NCBI GenBank assembly: GCA_913053915.1
Contig: CAJXGP010000139.1
Location: forward strand, 1 to 6,179
Reading direction: 5' to 3'
Origin: an uncultured Ignavibacteriales bacterium
GTDB taxonomy: Bacteria > Bacteroidota > Ignavibacteria > Ignavibacteriales > Ignavibacteriaceae
Length of the DNA: 6,179 nucleotides
In this document: one piece after another, positions 5,777-6,179 of the stretch
Numbering within the stretch: position 1 is the first letter of the stretch
How the letters are laid out: the number at the start of each line of letters is the position of its first letter
Position numbers and translations under genes: made by a program
The notes under the pieces: generated by a model
Databases searched by the model: none
What the model was told of the DNA's origin: nothing
What the model saw: only the letters and a program-made list of their open reading frames with translations

Positions 5777-6179
5777 TTAGGCAGTTTTCAGATATAGTTT
5801 TTTAAATGAGAGTATTTCAGAAATAACATTCATACCTTTTTAGTAACGTAATATTTGAATGAATTAGCAATTTTATAAACTAGTTTATGAGCCCTGAGTT
5901 TTGCGATTATTCTGCTGACTTTCGGTGTAATTTTATTGGAAAATTTTAATTCTTCATTTGTAAAATAGTTTATCTTTATTAAACTTTCTTTTAAGTGTTT
6001 GTTTGCAAAAGTATTTATTAAAAAAGCTCCATCTGAAATTGCATTAAAAACACTGCAGTCTGTATTTTTTAATAAATTGAATTTTCCAAACTTACGTTTG
6101 TGTTTACTATTTTTTGTTAATTTTACTTCTACAGGGTTACTTAATATCAGAACTCCTGACCCTATGAAAGAAAAACAAT
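5777..6179 (-). pseudogene. C-terminal part of a large uncharacterised protein, 5' end outside the window, frameshifted near its end
   Basis: A minus-strand frame is open from the window edge to TGA at 5830-5832 (about 115 codons). It has no ATG, GTG or TTG, so start-based gene finders would miss it. It includes NAISDGAFLINTFANKHLKE, SNKITPKVSRIIAKLRAH and KLVYKIANSFKYYVTKK. I recall this pattern (AIxxGxFxxxxFxNKxLR ... KxxRxIxxLRAHxLxxKxxxxxxYxVTxKG) from the C-terminus of a widespread uncharacterised family of about 400-550 residues. The basic LRAHKLVYKI stretch with the YYVT strand looks like a winged-helix, possibly nucleic-acid binding; that is inference. The expected final Gly after TKK is lost. 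Adding one A to the run at 5837-5841 gives TKKGMNVISEILSFKKLYL and a stop at 5777-5779, a more natural end. The gene may be intact upstream, so broken or merely shortened by a few residues cannot be decided here. Confidence 0.6.

Noticed and set aside
1..6179. CRISPR array, tRNA, rRNA, attachment site or replication origin
   Set aside because: No regularly spaced repeats, tRNA-like sequence, conserved rRNA stretch or iteron cluster was seen on reading the window.

Overview
The window is AT-rich and dense with genes for building cell-surface polysaccharide. Most genes lack a Shine-Dalgarno sequence, and several use TTG or GTG starts. Together with the flavour of the glycosyltransferases, this suggests a bacterium of the Bacteroidota/Chlorobiota/Ignavibacteriota group. 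That placement is an impression, not a proven assignment.

Left part (1-3737, all minus strand, transcribed right to left): a four-gene glycan cluster. The order of transcription is a GT4-type glycosyltransferase (3737-2541), a polyprenyl-phosphate sugar phosphotransferase that would start a lipid-linked glycan (2473-1070), a DPM1-like polyprenyl-phosphate mannose synthase (990-265), and the N-terminal part of a family 2 glycosyltransferase (253-23) whose frame breaks near the window edge. Gaps of 67, 79 and 11 bp fit one operon. The likely division of labour is that the phosphotransferase loads the first sugar on undecaprenyl phosphate, the GT4 and GT2 enzymes extend the chain, and the DPM1-like enzyme makes a lipid-linked sugar donor.

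Middle (3738-4154): a 417-bp AT-rich divergent intergenic region that should hold promoters for both directions; only weak candidates are visible. A family 9 (heptosyltransferase-like) glycosyltransferase with cysteine clusters at both ends follows on the plus strand (4155-5213).

Right part (5210-6179): no long conventional ORF, but the region is not empty. It is a junkyard of gene pieces: the C-terminal third of a GT2 glycosyltransferase on the minus strand, broken by single-base frameshifts and ending tail-to-tail on the GT9 stop; the first ~28 codons of an IS transposase on the plus strand; and the C-terminal ~115 residues of a large uncharacterised protein on the minus strand, open to the window edge and frameshifted just before its end. 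At least three, and perhaps four, of the frame breaks in the window are repaired by adding one A to an A-run. That raises the question of true decay versus a homopolymer artefact.

I see no convincing new biological system. The most interesting material is the mosaic right flank and the cysteine-clustered GT9.
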